A DNA stretch of 64,000 nt from Anaeroplasmataceae bacterium (GTDB lineage: Bacteria > Bacillota_I > Bacilli_A > Acholeplasmatales > Anaeroplasmataceae), in NCBI GenBank assembly GCA_020025015.1, contig JAHHSV010000003.1:1-64000 (forward strand), given 5' to 3'. The notes under the pieces were generated by a model that ran no database searches, was not told the DNA's origin, and saw only the letters and a list, made by a program, of their open reading frames with translations. A program made the position numbers and the translations under genes. This document shows positions 12,601 through 19,552 of the stretch, in pieces. Positions within the stretch are counted from its first letter, which is position 1. Each line of letters begins with the position of its first letter.

Positions 12601-15600
12601 TACTCTACATCAGGGTGACCAGTATCAAATCTGCCCTTAGATCCAGTAACTGTAACTTTCTTAACTATATCTGTATTAATAGTATTATCTGCACTAATAT
12701 ACATTAACACTGGAATATACACATCATTATAGTTAGGATATGACAAATATACCCAAACTATATATTGACCTGGCTCAGTAATGTAAATTGGATCCTCTCC
12801 GAAACTACAATTTGGAGTCGTAAAATTATAACCATATTCATATAGTCCACCAAAACCATATAATACTTGTGAGAAAATAGGATTATAATTTTTAGCAACT
12901 ACATAATGTGGAGAATTATCATAATCTCCAACTAAATATGTATAATATAAATCTTCTGGTTTTTCTTTTTCTACCTTAACATCATTTTCGTTGACTAATT
13001 CATACGTAATATTCAATTTTCGAATTATTAGTGTAGCAACACCCTCATATGTTTTATAGTTTGGTGCTGAAACTCTAAAATTAATCTTATATGTTCCTGC
13101 TTCAAAAGCCATAAATGGTTGAGTTGTCCAGCCTGAAGAATGCTCATAAATAATCTTATAATCCTTGCCAGGAGTTAATAAGATATCTGGGTATTCAGAA
13201 TCACTTATTTCAACGTTTATTCTATGTGGTTGATTATCCCAATCAACCTCCACTGGAGTTTCAACATAATGGAATTCACGAGGTTTTATTACTGCAGTAA
13301 AATTAACTCTTATTTCATAGCATGATAGCCTATCTTCTCCATTGGCATTCTTTAATGATAAATTGCCAAAGAAAATACCACTACCTAGTCCAGAATAAGA
13401 ACCAGCATTTAATGAATTACTCTTTAAATTACCATATATTGTATCGCCTGGCAATAAACCATTTGGACAAACTTCTTGTATGAAAGTATTATTAATTTCT
13501 AACTCCCAAGGAGATTTACCATCATAAACCTTATAGGTTCTAGGATCAGTAGGATCTAATGTTATATTCAATACTCTCGGTGTAATTTCAACCGTAAATA
13601 CATTAGTACCTTGATCTGTTATAGGTAAGAAGAAATCTGTTTCTGGAATATCTAATTTGATAAAATATTTTCCTACATTGATTGGGGCTTCTGGTAAAGG
13701 TTTTACCAACGCCTTATCATTATATGAATAATAGGTAAATGTGATATTTTGGTCCTTTCCCTTCTTTAAAATGAATGGATTTGGATCAAAAGGCTTACCA
13801 GTATATTCACTTCTAAATTCCGGATTAACTTTTACTTTGCTCTTTTTGAATATAATTTCAAAGGCAGCATTAGGATTATCCATATTTTTCTTAGGCATAT
13901 CCTCTGTAATGAATCGATCGGCAGTTACCTGATAAGCAACTAAATAACCAACACCATCAGAACTAATATTTGTCCAATACTTTGGAACATTAACTGTCTC
14001 ACCAGTGCCATATGAATAGCCAATAACTAAATTATTGTTTTCTAATCCTTGATTATTGACTATTACATTGAATGCATGAGGATCTCCATCTGCCTCATAC
14101 TCCATATAATATCTTCCACGATCATTAACCTTTAATGTACCATCGTTATTTTTAACAAAATCAATAGGTTCTCTAGTAGGATTTTCACCTTGGCCTACCA
14201 TCTCATAACGTAATGAGAACTTGTTATGTAAAATAGTTACAGAAACTTCTTGCAAATCTAAATCATAATAAGTTGTTTCATTAATTCCATTACGTCCAGT
14301 TATCATTGGTTCTACTCCCCAAACGATAGTATTATCCTTAAATGAATGTAATTCTGCCTTATCGTCGATTGTTCTTAGCTCACCCGTCAATACACTATTA
14401 GGTCCTAAGCCTGTCATTGTGACATAGCTTGGTAAGCTAGACCATGAATTAAATGACCAATATAATTCTCTTGGATCAATTTTATACTTATAATTATTAA
14501 TGATTATTTTTACTTCACCATTAGCGATTTTATAATAATAATTCAATTGATCCTTATTTTCCACAATCAAATTGTTTTTCTTTACAGAGGTTGCCTGAGT
14601 AGCATCTCCTACTGTTACTGTAACAACTCCCTTAGTACCTGGTGTATATTCATTTCGGCTATTTTGATATGAAAAATCATCCTCTTGAAGATGAGTCATT
14701 AACTCATTAGTTCTTGTATTATAAACTTTAGGGACTATATTTAATGATTCACCATTATATTTATGGATATGATAGTTAATTCCATCTTCAACAACTATAT
14801 CTTCATTTGGCCATTCTATTCTAACGGTTGCTTTAGTAATAACAACTAAAATCTTACTAATATCTAAGGTGAAATTATTAGTTAATTTCTTTCCTGTTAC
14901 CTTGCTAACTATAGTAAAGCCGTTAGACCATCTCAATCCATTATTTTCCATATAAGGAATAGCGCGACAATTAGGGCTGTCTGTCATTAAGGTACCGCTA
15001 ACTTTTACATCATCCGGTAATCCTAGAATATTTGATTGATTCCACTCACTAAATGTCCAGTTTAAACCTGTATATTCATAATTCACTTGGTATCCATCAG
15101 GCTTTGTAATGTGGGTTCCAAGCACAACTGTTAATGCCTTTTTCTTAATATTAAAATAATACGTTGTATCCCCAACAAAACGGTCATCCTTAGGAGTTAT
15201 ATAAATTTGAGCTCTATCGCCATTTGGCGTATTCTCATCACAAGCATTGATGTTATTATAGTAACTAAAATTAAAGGCTGTCGAATCAAAATGCTCATCA
15301 ATACCTGATCCTACTATTTTACCTTGAGTTCTAATATCCTTTATTGTACGTGTCTTTGCTGTGCCATCATACATTGGTACACCACCAAATTCAAAGAATA
15401 ATCCGGAAACTAAATATTTTGGTGTTGTACCAGATAGAGTCCATTTGTCTCTATAGAAGATTAGGCCCTTCATAAAGTCTTCGTTCTTTGGTGAAGTTTC
15501 TCTATCACTATAAGTGCCATTTTCTAATTCTGATTCTAATTTATAAGACCATACTTTAATCTTATTATTATTAGTAGAATTTAAGAATGCTCCATCACCT

Positions 15601-18600
15601 ATTTTCTCGTAGGTTTCTGGTATAATTATTTCCTTTATATTCGTTTGATCGCTTAATGCTCTTTCACCAATTGCAATAATATTAACACCCAAATGTCTAC
15701 GTGGTAATTGCACTAACTCTCCTAACTGGTATCCTTGTTTTACACCAATAATCTTCCAGCCTATAAAGTCTCCTGTTGGATTCTTAATTTCTGCATATTC
15801 GTAAATATCTTCATCATTATAACCAATGATATAAACAGGGAAATTACAATTCCAATTTTCAACCCATCCTGATGGCCAATCCTTTTCTTGCTTATATACA
15901 TATAATGTAAATATTGGATTTTTACTACATCCTGTATATACATCATGATCAATGCTTGTTACAGAATTAGGAATTATCATAGTTGTAAAATTAGTACATC
16001 CCGCAAAAGCATACGCTCCAATTGATTGAGTCTTATCGCTTAGTTTAAAATTAGGTAATGAACTACAACCATTAAATGCATGAGGACCAATAGCTGTTGT
16101 TTCAGGATCCTGAGTGAAATCCGTTAAATTAACACATCCCTTTACAAAACCTTCAGGAATAACTGTCGTAACCCCCGTTAAATCAAGTTTCTTTAAACTT
16201 GTACAATTTTCAAACATATAAGGGCGGGCTGTATTGATGCCAAGTTTTACGTTCTCTAAATATGCACAATTAGCAAATAAGCCTGAGCCTATATATTCTA
16301 AACCAGCTGGTACATCAACTGTAACTATTTGATTACATCCTGAAAAAGCGTAATCACCAACAATTCTAAACTTGCTTAAATCAACACCTTGTATTGAAGT
16401 TTGAGCAAATGAATATGCTCCAAGTTCAGTTGTAACATTGTCAACAATTACTGTATTTAAATCATTAAGTGCTAGACAATTATAAAATGCATAATTACCG
16501 ATTTTTTCTGGTGCATAATTAACACCAAAATTGAAATTACTTAAATTTACGCAATTATAGAAAGCCTCTTCTGGTATCTGAACAATCTTATTAGTGAAAT
16601 TAAGATTAACTGTTGTAAGAGAACTGAAATTCTTAAATGCACCCTTACCTATATAACCATTTTTTTGCTTAACAGTAACTATAGTTAATGATTTAGGCAC
16701 TTGATAATATGAGCCGAACTCATAAGCAGTATAAGTATTACTATAACTTGAGGTTCCAAACATATAGCCCAATGTATAATAAGAATCTGAATTATAGCTA
16801 GACTGTTGAATGTTTTCATCTCGTCCTATAAAAGGTACAACAAGTTCTTCAAGCTTAGAACAACCATTTAAAGCACCCTCGTTAAAACGCTGACCTGAAA
16901 CATAATCTAATTCAATTCGTGTTAAATTTTTAAAATCTCTGAATGCATAGGTCGAATATACTGTTTCATTGGTTATTCTTACAGTTTTTAAAGATACTGG
17001 AATATATCTAACATATTGCGAATAGCCATAGCCATAAAATAACGTACTTTTATCATATAGGTTTGCGTTTGTTGTAACTACAGTATCACCAAAAATCCAT
17101 TGTAATGAGTTGGTAATCTCATAATATGCCCACCAATAATAGCCACTATGATATGAAGTACCATCATATCCACCTTTATATGAACCAATAAAAGGTAATG
17201 TTAAATTCTCTATATAAGAGCAATTGTATAGAATCTCATTTTCAATAGAAGTTGTATTAGCACTAATATCTAAAGTAATAATATTTAGATTTTGAATGTT
17301 TTCGGTATATATAACACTTTGATTTGTCAATCTCAAGGTCTTAAGAGAAATAGGAACTACATAACTTCTGTCAGAACCAGAGCCAGTAATATAATATTTG
17401 TCCTTACCAGTTCCAACCATATTCTCATCAGCTGTTCCGAACAATCTACCAATATGTCTATGTTCAGTTGGCTCATATCTATAACTACCAACTGTAGGTA
17501 TAATCAATTCCTCTAACGACTCGCAACCTTTTAAAACATTTGGCGCAATTGTTGAAATTGAAGAACTATTAATGTTTAAAATTTTAACATTCTTTAAGCC
17601 TTGTAAAACACCTTTTTCTAATTGAGTTTCCTTATCAATTCTTATTTCTGTTAAACGAGCAGGAATAAATGCAGATAACCATTCTGTCGAGTGAACATCT
17701 TCACTACCCCAGTATTGCTTAGCAGTATAGAAGTTTACATCGTTCTCATCAATTTGGAAACCATTTTCTCCTTCGATTGAACCTATGGCTGCATCGCAGA
17801 AAATCCAGTTAAATAGGTTTGCTTTTTTCCTTTCAATATAGTCTTTTTCATCTGAGCCAGGATTTAGGCTTGTATCAGAATTTTTATCCTTACCTATGAA
17901 AGGTAAAACCATCCTAGTGATACCATAACAACCATAGAAAGCACCCTTACCAATAGTTTGTAAATTTGTATAACCAGATAAATCCACTTCAGTTAATGAA
18001 GTACAACCCTTGAAAGCTGCATCACCAATCTCGGTAATCCCATTAGGTATTCTTTTGAAAAAATCACCTGGTAAAGTTTCACATCTAAAGAATGCTCCTG
18101 TACCTATTCTATCTACTGTATTAATTTTTATATCAGATAATTTTGTACAATTTGAAAAAAATCCTTCTGGTATCTCTGCCAAAGTTTTTGGCATAACAAC
18201 CGTTTGTAAATTTTGATTTGTTGATAAAATTAGCTTTTCTAAATTTCCAACCTCATCAACATTAAACTCTACCTTATTAAGCTTCTTACAATTTGAAAAA
18301 GCTGACATACCAATCTTACCAATTCGTTTTAAATTATTTTCACCCTTTGAATCTTTAGTACCAATTATAATAGTCTCTAGTGTAGGGTTTTCAAAAACAG
18401 CACGAACAGGAATCATTTCCATTGTCTGATGATCACCAACCCCTGTTTCAGGAGTATATGCTTCACCGGTAATTATTAATTTTTTCAAAGTTGATGGAAC
18501 ATAATCTAATTGTTTTCCTTCGGTAGAGGCAACATTCTTAATCCAACCTTGAGTAATAGAAAGCATATTGGAATTAGGGTCATAACCAGTTCCAGTTTTG

Positions 18601-19355
18601 TCATATGTTGTATATCGTTGATAGTTTAATTCTTGCTTTCTATGAGGGCCACCAAACATCGAACCTAAAATACCAACCTTTTCATCCAATAACTCTGGAT
18701 TTTGCATATCAGTCTTAGTTATTCTTCTAGTACCGATAAATGGAACTTTCATATATTCTAGAGAAGCAAACCCCCATAATGATCCTTTTGTGACTTCCTT
18801 AATACTCTTAGGTAAAATTATTGCTTTAAAATTTTGAGATAAGAAAGCAGATGTTTTTTTGAACGCTTCTGTTGCAACAGGAACAGTACCATCTTCGCTA
18901 TATCCAGTAGCATTGTTCATAAAATCGGGATTAGTGTTAGTAACAAAGACCGTATTATTTCCAATTTCCGTTCTAGGATATGGAATGTCGACTCTTGTAA
19001 CATGATATGTCACTCCATCTTGCTTATTAACAATCGTTTCTGGAATTGCAAGAGTAGTATATTTAGTTCTTGAAAAATTACCAGTAACACCCTTGAAGGT
19101 TACTTCTTTATATTGAGCATCTGGTGCTGAAGTAACTTCAAATTTCATAAATTCTTCATCAAGATAAGTTGTAGCATCTGGATCCTTCACTTCTAGTGAA
19201 GTAAGGCTAGATGAACTATCAAAAATTGATATTTCTTTGTTAGAAATATAACATGTAAAAATTGCTAATAAAGTCATAGCAAAAATCATAATAGTTATTA
19301 ATCTTGATTTAAATATTTTAGGCAAAGAAATTTGAAATTCTTGTTTAGGTTTCAT
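3639..19355 (-). CDS. Giant LRR_5 / MBG-repeat surface protein with C-terminal dockerin-like domain (5,238 aa)
   Basis: One unbroken frame. The ATG at 19355 is preceded by an AGGGGGA ribosome site. Residues about 19-38 are a hydrophobic signal or anchor segment. Residues about 180-1260 are BspA-type LRR_5 repeats ('IGAYAFAGCTNFTTMIIPNS') with five inserts of the 'PFIG...IFG...P.SLK.V.I' type. Residues about 1310-4870 hold roughly 30 MBG/YDG-type Ig-like repeats, recognised by a 'YDG' or 'YTG' signature followed by strands ending in 'F.I.K'. A Gly/Pro-rich linker lies near residues 2343-2372. A short pre-dockerin beta module precedes the C-terminal 'GDANGDGQVNNID' calcium loop. The second dockerin half lacks the Asp/Asn ligands. 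LRR_5/BspA proteins are usually adhesins and MBG repeats act as stalks, so a cell-surface or extracellular adhesin is likely. No LPXTG or S-layer anchor is visible. The binding target is unknown. Confidence 0.95.
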   Translation of the reverse strand: MKPKQEFQISLPKIFKSRLITIMIFAMTLLAIFTCYISNKEISIFDSSSSLTSLEVKDPDATTYLDEEFMKFEVTSAPDAQYKEVTFKGVTGNFSRTKYTTLAIPETIVNKQDGVTYHVTRVDIPYPRTEIGNNTVFVTNTNPDFMNNATGYSEDGTVPVATEAFKKTSAFLSQNFKAIILPKSIKEVTKGSLWGFASLEYMKVPFIGTRRITKTDMQNPELLDEKVGILGSMFGGPHRKQELNYQRYTTYDKTGTGYDPNSNMLSITQGWIKNVASTEGKQLDYVPSTLKKLIITGEAYTPETGVGDHQTMEMIPVRAVFENPTLETIIIGTKDSKGENNLKRIGKIGMSAFSNCKKLNKVEFNVDEVGNLEKLILSTNQNLQTVVMPKTLAEIPEGFFSNCTKLSDIKINTVDRIGTGAFFRCETLPGDFFKRIPNGITEIGDAAFKGCTSLTEVDLSGYTNLQTIGKGAFYGCYGITRMVLPFIGKDKNSDTSLNPGSDEKDYIERKKANLFNWIFCDAAIGSIEGENGFQIDENDVNFYTAKQYWGSEDVHSTEWLSAFIPARLTEIRIDKETQLEKGVLQGLKNVKILNINSSSISTIAPNVLKGCESLEELIIPTVGSYRYEPTEHRHIGRLFGTADENMVGTGKDKYYITGSGSDRSYVVPISLKTLRLTNQSVIYTENIQNLNIITLDISANTTSIENEILYNCSYIENLTLPFIGSYKGGYDGTSYHSGYYWWAYYEITNSLQWIFGDTVVTTNANLYDKSTLFYGYGYSQYVRYIPVSLKTVRITNETVYSTYAFRDFKNLTRIELDYVSGQRFNEGALNGCSKLEELVVPFIGRDENIQQSSYNSDSYYTLGYMFGTSSYSNTYTAYEFGSYYQVPKSLTIVTVKQKNGYIGKGAFKNFSSLTTVNLNFTNKIVQIPEEAFYNCVNLSNFNFGVNYAPEKIGNYAFYNCLALNDLNTVIVDNVTTELGAYSFAQTSIQGVDLSKFRIVGDYAFSGCNQIVTVDVPAGLEYIGSGLFANCAYLENVKLGINTARPYMFENCTSLKKLDLTGVTTVIPEGFVKGCVNLTDFTQDPETTAIGPHAFNGCSSLPNFKLSDKTQSIGAYAFAGCTNFTTMIIPNSVTSIDHDVYTGCSKNPIFTLYVYKQEKDWPSGWVENWNCNFPVYIIGYNDEDIYEYAEIKNPTGDFIGWKIIGVKQGYQLGELVQLPRRHLGVNIIAIGERALSDQTNIKEIIIPETYEKIGDGAFLNSTNNNKIKVWSYKLESELENGTYSDRETSPKNEDFMKGLIFYRDKWTLSGTTPKYLVSGLFFEFGGVPMYDGTAKTRTIKDIRTQGKIVGSGIDEHFDSTAFNFSYYNNINACDENTPNGDRAQIYITPKDDRFVGDTTYYFNIKKKALTVVLGTHITKPDGYQVNYEYTGLNWTFSEWNQSNILGLPDDVKVSGTLMTDSPNCRAIPYMENNGLRWSNGFTIVSKVTGKKLTNNFTLDISKILVVITKATVRIEWPNEDIVVEDGINYHIHKYNGESLNIVPKVYNTRTNELMTHLQEDDFSYQNSRNEYTPGTKGVVTVTVGDATQATSVKKNNLIVENKDQLNYYYKIANGEVKIIINNYKYKIDPRELYWSFNSWSSLPSYVTMTGLGPNSVLTGELRTIDDKAELHSFKDNTIVWGVEPMITGRNGINETTYYDLDLQEVSVTILHNKFSLRYEMVGQGENPTREPIDFVKNNDGTLKVNDRGRYYMEYEADGDPHAFNVIVNNQGLENNNLVIGYSYGTGETVNVPKYWTNISSDGVGYLVAYQVTADRFITEDMPKKNMDNPNAAFEIIFKKSKVKVNPEFRSEYTGKPFDPNPFILKKGKDQNITFTYYSYNDKALVKPLPEAPINVGKYFIKLDIPETDFFLPITDQGTNVFTVEITPRVLNITLDPTDPRTYKVYDGKSPWELEINNTFIQEVCPNGLLPGDTIYGNLKSNSLNAGSYSGLGSGIFFGNLSLKNANGEDRLSCYEIRVNFTAVIKPREFHYVETPVEVDWDNQPHRINVEISDSEYPDILLTPGKDYKIIYEHSSGWTTQPFMAFEAGTYKINFRVSAPNYKTYEGVATLIIRKLNITYELVNENDVKVEKEKPEDLYYTYLVGDYDNSPHYVVAKNYNPIFSQVLYGFGGLYEYGYNFTTPNCSFGEDPIYITEPGQYIVWVYLSYPNYNDVYIPVLMYISADNTINTDIVKKVTVTGSKGRFDTGHPDVEYSVNVSLPVGEEQDYSVYYSQNLPEYKYLLDVSNPTEVSGVEYGAYDITDWTKDIKQVTYTKEGTYKVFVKVVRNNGYKPYITAVDVIIYPEDQGGGNGGGDGGDGGVVPPGPTPPIDPDVPLKKIEGVTFTGTEVIYDGKEHTITINNLDKYYKLYGEKVKVFSTRRNDLTNVSDESLWSEGLLTFVNSGKYQLHIMIKIPGYEPFFGSTDVNGKPIEVIIEKRDPNVRLVTTTVEYCKEPIPDSAIICDEDMHDGARRVSFYNLDQTGTGKGSRLPVNPTELGRYYVEVEYLATQNCLGKKVGGIIEIIKRTITMDIQGEMEYDGAIHWPIIKFDTHTTDTFKYEIYSIDGPLTTLTYPDGTNSRVPIEIGDYKIGVRIIGKTDYYVLEKDVVDFKITNRKINIELELDVPFDGNRPVKVTYDKLKEALTREQIDAIESKLLANIYTIGVGGELVPVPTNDEIDLNSYVQTKSGQEGQYLYITGQDILNNLIVNFSVVNDKGQKRDYYEFVLNLTINIVQPELDLIIDGYEGFYDGEEHGPTIKLNSNVTGIRYYFALSETSEDLHSRPFKFTDVGEHTVYYVVTSPGFADKRGSYVINIKKTDLDINLSEQTKTYDGEYLDAVFTINNITRNTKVVIDQAKKYYFNKNDVTLEQLNALFADFTASNPNYKLFEKYNIQNNAIKDAGEYYLVIYYQDSLNWNKTFKIGTEVIEKRILDVTFEPTLNPGIPTDGKGNFVFTFDYNGQYRFIGINGKTTIATGNLVPGQSLDTNPNVQMLNSIRPNSPDAGVYSGLDFEFDPIGIVDQKGNQVGKNYKPNVKNLKVVIKKIPLPEDLFNADAEQSKEYTGNSIFPDVFKPEGSGNLKVVSILKYDTAANKPYGQQLTSAVNVGTYEFKVTLEEGKNYLASTKTLTIILTITRANINITWENTEKEYDGLYTPPVAHAVDKFGKEIQVVVKFETETSGILAGEYLATAVFKDLTLYDNYVLNNEELFYKITPKKYEYKLKEEKEYDGTPWKKNLTTSSFAGFLPDHQMEGYIVTKSENPDTYMYGVLIEGSKNQSNLGAYSFIWTPNITVNPKDAEGNYLTDAEGRKLVLDASQCFDIDFDLLVKIVGGKIQYECEKEQIFKYNGGMHRFQLTVKFPTNNVTISYKWKKSEEDESKFVTSTTAPEFKEIGSYDVRYSIAGHQFAGDVVEGEAVVRVVKGDPVFEIVNDLNRQYDGLPAYQFNNLKFIDNMRFNDTGNIADIEFKVYYLGDKREGTGILIPESEYQNQNMVGYYRIVVTCKKDQVTPEDNRYEDLHYEKIFQILPKELTVAIKQNITISKFTPEPDKNILQEGDKHSITGNINLGNNVIAQNFTATYELTINKLQRGKYAISKQINGLSETLDNGMVFNWKLTNSKDGQADNVGASQNFIVKLNVNIVVSYKKMNVVQPTDLEVVWEKDNQGYFNPIVVNEPIDAKITYSSDGSTFTDQVVKVKEPGVVVVYYRVEREDYEPFSGNYTITVKKRDRVDIAFDQDVVTKEYDDLVTAGADILNVQDPHYQDYLFDDQWSDADIVWEYRAFITDNKVDPEFLIGEKIDDPKDVGKYIIVAIIPESPHYNSLEIGSVFEITPKKITVLVKGEKVYDSNYWLSRENISGVNTITVTGNLPNHEFKGSFYTNGANAKKYYASDFRWENPNNNYTITAVDGLNTRDVTKNYRVSFDNNSVVEILKANIKFTFENYVGKYDGALHGITVEVASPSKYKILYSETKNGNFTETEIKKSNPGIHKIYFKIVSEEPSGVKNYNDTAVQEATISIEKSKLTIIEVSDLSKVFDGAAVFFPTVKLDMEDNNTKDYVYEYFDSRHQSIVRGTETELNENNKRPRDAGVYYVSVTIPASGIHLGGTKEVMFTISKRPTKVVWSSTVFEYNGNRQIPEATITRAEEDLDEIVFNYNIKPLVGGDSKSIDPGKYQVNINADQLKNYAVDGGDFTYEITKCKVVISVKGNYKFTGNPYEFTYDPTGQAIQQNQQVFTVSNLPENHLFEGVLKTNSGLPGNYIVNSRADSSKFLEKYLWEGSNPEKPRIIINNIDVTDRCFDIEYDLKVIIDNGNFNVQVQEVLKQPYTGQSYSISVSTTAQNIEIRYSEKEAGPYKLTTPPAYTHVKVDSLGNVIPYITYYQIISTISGKEIARGSGVVEIIKAKSIFQLERPMEDMEYNGLSPIKPKFRYDGMNDPKQVREPKVQIWQADENGLFDTNKPSMRWEEMRNVGRYRIVFTLPGSSNYYNDYEDETAKVEFEIIPRKIIVRLPDQTKNFDSKPWNKEISNANVENLIGNHIFRGTLSTIKFEAGTYVNPDEFYWINGDWQVMSGDADLTKNYSITTSVKVEILPAEFDCTFTDYIGDYDGKLHQISYEIRNPKSGYTLEFGTSRDSYGPDQIMRAIGTTTVYYRLSAPNFRTIEGQKLIDIRPLDGDISNVNFPSKVYDGTPVPAPTFITVSTGAVKVTYYVSGDTEQANPLPGAPTNAGQYFGVITIESNGVHAEITARGAFTISKREIDVIWGKDVSFIYDGLEHAPSASAVGVAGEDVPVIVKDKRILAGTGYVATAETEHENYTLVNNTCTFEITKRVIDVPKFPPEQKFETGDEIKIKDEDGNEYVVDDTGKVTEIIHPDGTIDKNPDLDFGIVITPPDENGQGGRFDIVPNDKDNTKVPDGNSGGTITIIPKPIKDPNKELEIVYTYTNIYTGFEIHPLKAVYYIKTPAEGEKLTRTAEKVLLVEGKDYKVNYLGNVIDPTDNAQFELIADETLPSRRYDFKVTCTFKIVMEKPKLLELKADSISEFVTMVENYDDNTRSFDVAERTEANQKDMYLGHLFQGQYLTVYLNMFANDVNDIKIYNAEGIEIAQDDTSEIYVGTGWSFALVDEFGTEIDRVYCLLFGDANGDGQVNNIDRDFMENHFNGNATLDGLYNYAMCFIGGYFPSNLEVEKLIDHFAGNSIINEEYKPIK
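3642..3850 (-). other. Dockerin-like C-terminal domain with one intact and one degenerate calcium loop
   Basis: The C-terminal residues of the 5,238-residue protein contain a good EF-hand-like loop, D-A-N-G-D-G-Q-V-N-N-I-D (ligand positions 1, 3, 5, 9 and 12). The place of the second dockerin repeat is taken by 'CFIGGYFPSNLE', where positions 1, 3 and 5 are Cys, Ile and Gly. The first half should bind calcium; the second probably does not. Confidence 0.75.
4750..15400 (-). repeat. MBG/YDG-type Ig-like domain repeats (about 30 copies)
   Basis: Within the 5,238-residue protein, about 30 diverged modules of roughly 80-120 residues carry a 'YDG..H', 'YTG.P' or 'YNG' signature and a strand ending 'F.I.K/R'. 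Examples are VYDGKSP, IYDGKEH, FYDGEEH, EYTGNSI, KYDGALH and VYDGTPV. The count is by eye. These are MBG/YDG-domain families typical of large bacterial adhesins, where they act as elongated stalks. Confidence 0.85.
15590..18810 (-). repeat. BspA-type LRR_5 repeat region of the 5,238-residue protein
   Basis: Roughly 23-residue repeats with the pattern 'IG..AF.GC..L..V.IP..V..' run through this stretch. They are broken five times by 50-90 residue inserts that begin 'PFIG' or 'PTVG' and contain a 'FG' or 'IFG' box. LRR_5 (BspA-like) repeats form a curved beta-solenoid used for protein or host binding. Confidence 0.9.
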
Positions 19356-19427
19356 ATTATAAAACGTCCCCCTTTTTTATTTACATAAAATAATTATTAT
19401 CAGCTCTAAAAAGCGTATAGTTATCTA

Positions 19428-19442
19428 TAGTATCTTATACTA
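19428..19442. promoter_or_regulatory. Inverted repeat just downstream of the -10 box, possible operator
   Basis: TAGTATCTTATACTA is a perfect 6-3-6 inverted repeat that would overlap the transcription start of the 5,238-residue gene. Its position fits a repressor site, but AT-rich palindromes arise by chance and no regulator is known. Confidence 0.3.
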
Positions 19443-19445
19443 CAA

Positions 19446-19474
19446 ATTATACTATATATTTATACTTACAACAA
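19446..19474 (-). promoter_or_regulatory. Sigma-A-type promoter of the 5,238-aa / cohesin-like operon
   Basis: On the minus strand, a TTGTTG -35 box (19469-19474), a 17-nt spacer and a perfect TATAAT -10 box (19446-19451) lie about 90 nt upstream of the ATG at 19355. The predicted leader is about 85 nt long. No terminator is seen between this gene and the next one, so both should be read from here. Confidence 0.65.
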
Positions 19475-19496
19475 TTAAAAACAATAAAAAAACAAT

Positions 19497-19544
19497 AAAA
19501 AAATGCGATTTTAAGGCTTATTTTCCTTTAAATCACATTTTTTC
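19497..19544 (-). terminator. Rho-independent terminator after the lipoprotein gene
   Basis: Just past the TAG stop at 19553, the minus strand reads an A-run, ATGTGATTTAAAGG, a short loop, then GCCTTAAAATCGCAT and a run of Ts. The stem is long with few mismatches and ends in a U-tract. Confidence 0.8.
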
Positions 19545-19552
19545 AATATATT

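Noticed and set aside
19242..19255. Lipobox-like 'AIFTC' in the N-terminal membrane segment of the 5,238-residue protein
   Set aside because: The residue before Cys is Thr and the one before that is Phe; a lipobox needs a small residue (Gly, Ala or Ser) directly before the Cys. A signal anchor or cleaved signal peptide is more likely.
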